64,000 nucleotides of DNA from Thalassoglobus neptunius (GTDB lineage Bacteria > Planctomycetota > Planctomycetia > Planctomycetales > Planctomycetaceae). Positions 63,340 through 64,000 of the stretch are shown in pieces (positions within the stretch are counted from its first letter, which is position 1; every line of letters begins with the position of its first letter). The notes beneath the pieces are model-generated. The model ran no database searches. It was given only the letters and a program-made list of their open reading frames with translations, and was not told where the DNA came from. The translations under genes and the position numbers were made by a program. The stretch is from positions 2,960,171 through 3,024,170 of the forward strand of contig NZ_SIHI01000001.1 in assembly GCF_007859735.1 (NCBI RefSeq), in the 5' to 3' direction.

Positions 63340-63426
63340 ATGGAGCTGCGCACGAACAACGAATTAAAGAATAACCAGAAAGCGGAACCTCTCTACACAG
63401 AGCGAAGCTTCCTGTTTCGATAGAGA

Positions 63427-63462
63427 AATGCTCGTCGGTTTCAAACCGGCGAGCATTTTTTT
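63427..63462 (+). terminator. intrinsic terminator of the PH-domain gene
   Basis: AAATGCTCG-CGGTTT pairs with AAACCG-CGAGCATTT (two internal mismatches at most), followed by a T-run. It lies about 90 bases after the stop. Confidence 0.85.
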
Positions 63463-63801
63463 ATGCAATGCGCGACACAGAGGCCATCTTCTCTTCCAGA
63501 AGCTGCGATGATCCCCACTCTTCAGTCGATTTGCTCAGCAGCGTCAAGTCGTCCCCGCATCCAGTTCTACTCACAGTCCGATCTTCGAGAAGGCCAGCGA
63601 CCTCTCAGAACTCCTTTTGACTTCCCAAGCTTCGATCCCTGACTCACTTCCACCGAGTTGACAGCCACGCGGATTTCGAAGCAAGTTCGAGCCGGCAAGG
63701 AGACTTCTCTTTGACCTGCAGCCGTAAGGCAGACGCGATATCAGCTTCCATTGAAAGAGCACGTTCACGTGGGAGCAGAGAATCATTGAGCCTGGGGACA
63801 C

Positions 63802-63837
63802 AAAAAAAGCCCAGCTGTTTGAACAGCTGGGCTTTTC
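63802..63837. terminator. bidirectional intrinsic terminator
   Basis: AAAGCCCAGCTGTT and AACAGCTGGGCTTT form a near-perfect stem with a two-base loop, with A-runs on the left and T on the right. It sits 30 bases outside the insertion sequence end and could stop transcription from either side. Confidence 0.8.
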
Positions 63838-63868
63838 AACGGAAGTTGTACGAAAGACCGTTTTCGTC

Positions 63869-64000
63869 TGAGAGCCTATCCGGAATCCTCTTCATGCTGT
63901 AAGTCGGTATTTGAACGGAGCTTGGTTGGGTGAAGGAGCTAAGCGGCGGAGCATGCGACCAATGGAAGCCACATAGATCATGGCTTCGCTCGATTTGGTG
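63869..64000 (-). mobile_element. IS5-like insertion sequence, end cut by the window edge
   Basis: A terminal-repeat-like sequence GAGCCTATCCGGAATCC begins at 63872, preceded by TGA (63869-63871), which fits a T-N-A target duplication as used by one IS5 subgroup. The transposase C-terminus on the minus strand begins within 22 bases. The rest lies beyond the window, so the other end and the duplication cannot be checked. Confidence 0.6.
63892..64000 (-). CDS. IS5-like transposase, C-terminal fragment
   Basis: 35 residues plus the stop: SSEAMIYVASIGRMLRRLAP followed by a short polar tail. The A-M-I-x-x-A-x-I-x-x-M-L-R-R-L pattern is the usual C-terminus of IS5-family DDE transposases. The gene is truncated by the window edge. 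Confidence 0.65.
   Translation of the reverse strand, partial: TKSSEAMIYVASIGRMLRRLAPSPNQAPFKYRLTA

Larger units (their letters stand above)
63340..63868. other. gene-free interval before the insertion sequence
   Basis: About 530 bases. It has the terminator of the PH-domain gene and a second, bidirectional terminator at 63802-63837. Short open frames (such as 63571-63801) lack recognisable content. Confidence 0.45.

Noticed and set aside
1..64000. tRNA, rRNA, tmRNA or CRISPR loci
   Set aside because: No cloverleaf-like, rRNA-like or repeat-spacer sequence was recognised by eye; a covariance-model scan would be needed to exclude small RNAs.

Overview
The window looks like a chromosomal segment of a planctomycete (Planctomycetota, probably order Planctomycetales), moderate in G+C by eye. 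The diagnostic genes are two 'planctomycete cytochrome' PSD1/DUF1549/DUF1553 proteins, a DUF1501 protein in an operon with a pre-peptidase (PPC) domain protein, an arylsulfatase-type sulfatase, a GAF-HlyD adaptor, a TPR-TPR-ExbB-ExbD-ExbD cluster and a dnaN-dciA-gyrB replication locus. No rRNA, tRNA or CRISPR array was recognised.

Layout. 0-6 kb: a conserved unknown protein, YjbQ, then dnaN, dciA (DUF721) and gyrB. 6-8 kb: infC, which appears to start at a rare ATC codon, and an RRM RNA-binding protein, followed by a long gene-poor stretch. 8-24 kb: esterase, sialidase, YhaM-like exonuclease, argF, hisD overlapping a GAF-HlyD gene, sulfatase, a DNA methyltransferase fused to a GIY-YIG domain, and a large PSD1-type protein. 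24-31 kb: an envelope energy-transduction cluster of two TPR proteins, ExbB and two ExbD. 31-45 kb: mnmA, a PQQ-propeller protein, ileS, two very charged low-complexity proteins, a cupin/sugar-isomerase-like protein, a GH15/phosphorylase-kinase-like protein, a 50-residue zinc ribbon, a lipoprotein and a DUF427 protein. 45-53 kb: a Tat-exported deacetylase-like protein, CsaA, and a PSD1-DUF1501-PPC operon.

53-63.5 kb is the most unusual part. It packs together small membrane or general-stress families (two DUF1328 paralogues, a CsbD-like protein, a Pmp3/YqaE protein, ExoD, a bacterial PH-domain protein) with a sigma-54 enhancer-binding response regulator and a multi-PAS hybrid histidine kinase. 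Sigma-54 type -24/-12 promoters lie upstream of both DUF1328 genes, and a weaker one lies before the CsbD-like gene. I read this as a sigma-54-controlled envelope-stress island. Three of its genes carry an apparent disruption: a frameshift in the regulator's receiver domain, a TAA stop inside the kinase's Hpt domain, and a TAG stop inside exoD. The window ends inside an IS5-like insertion sequence.
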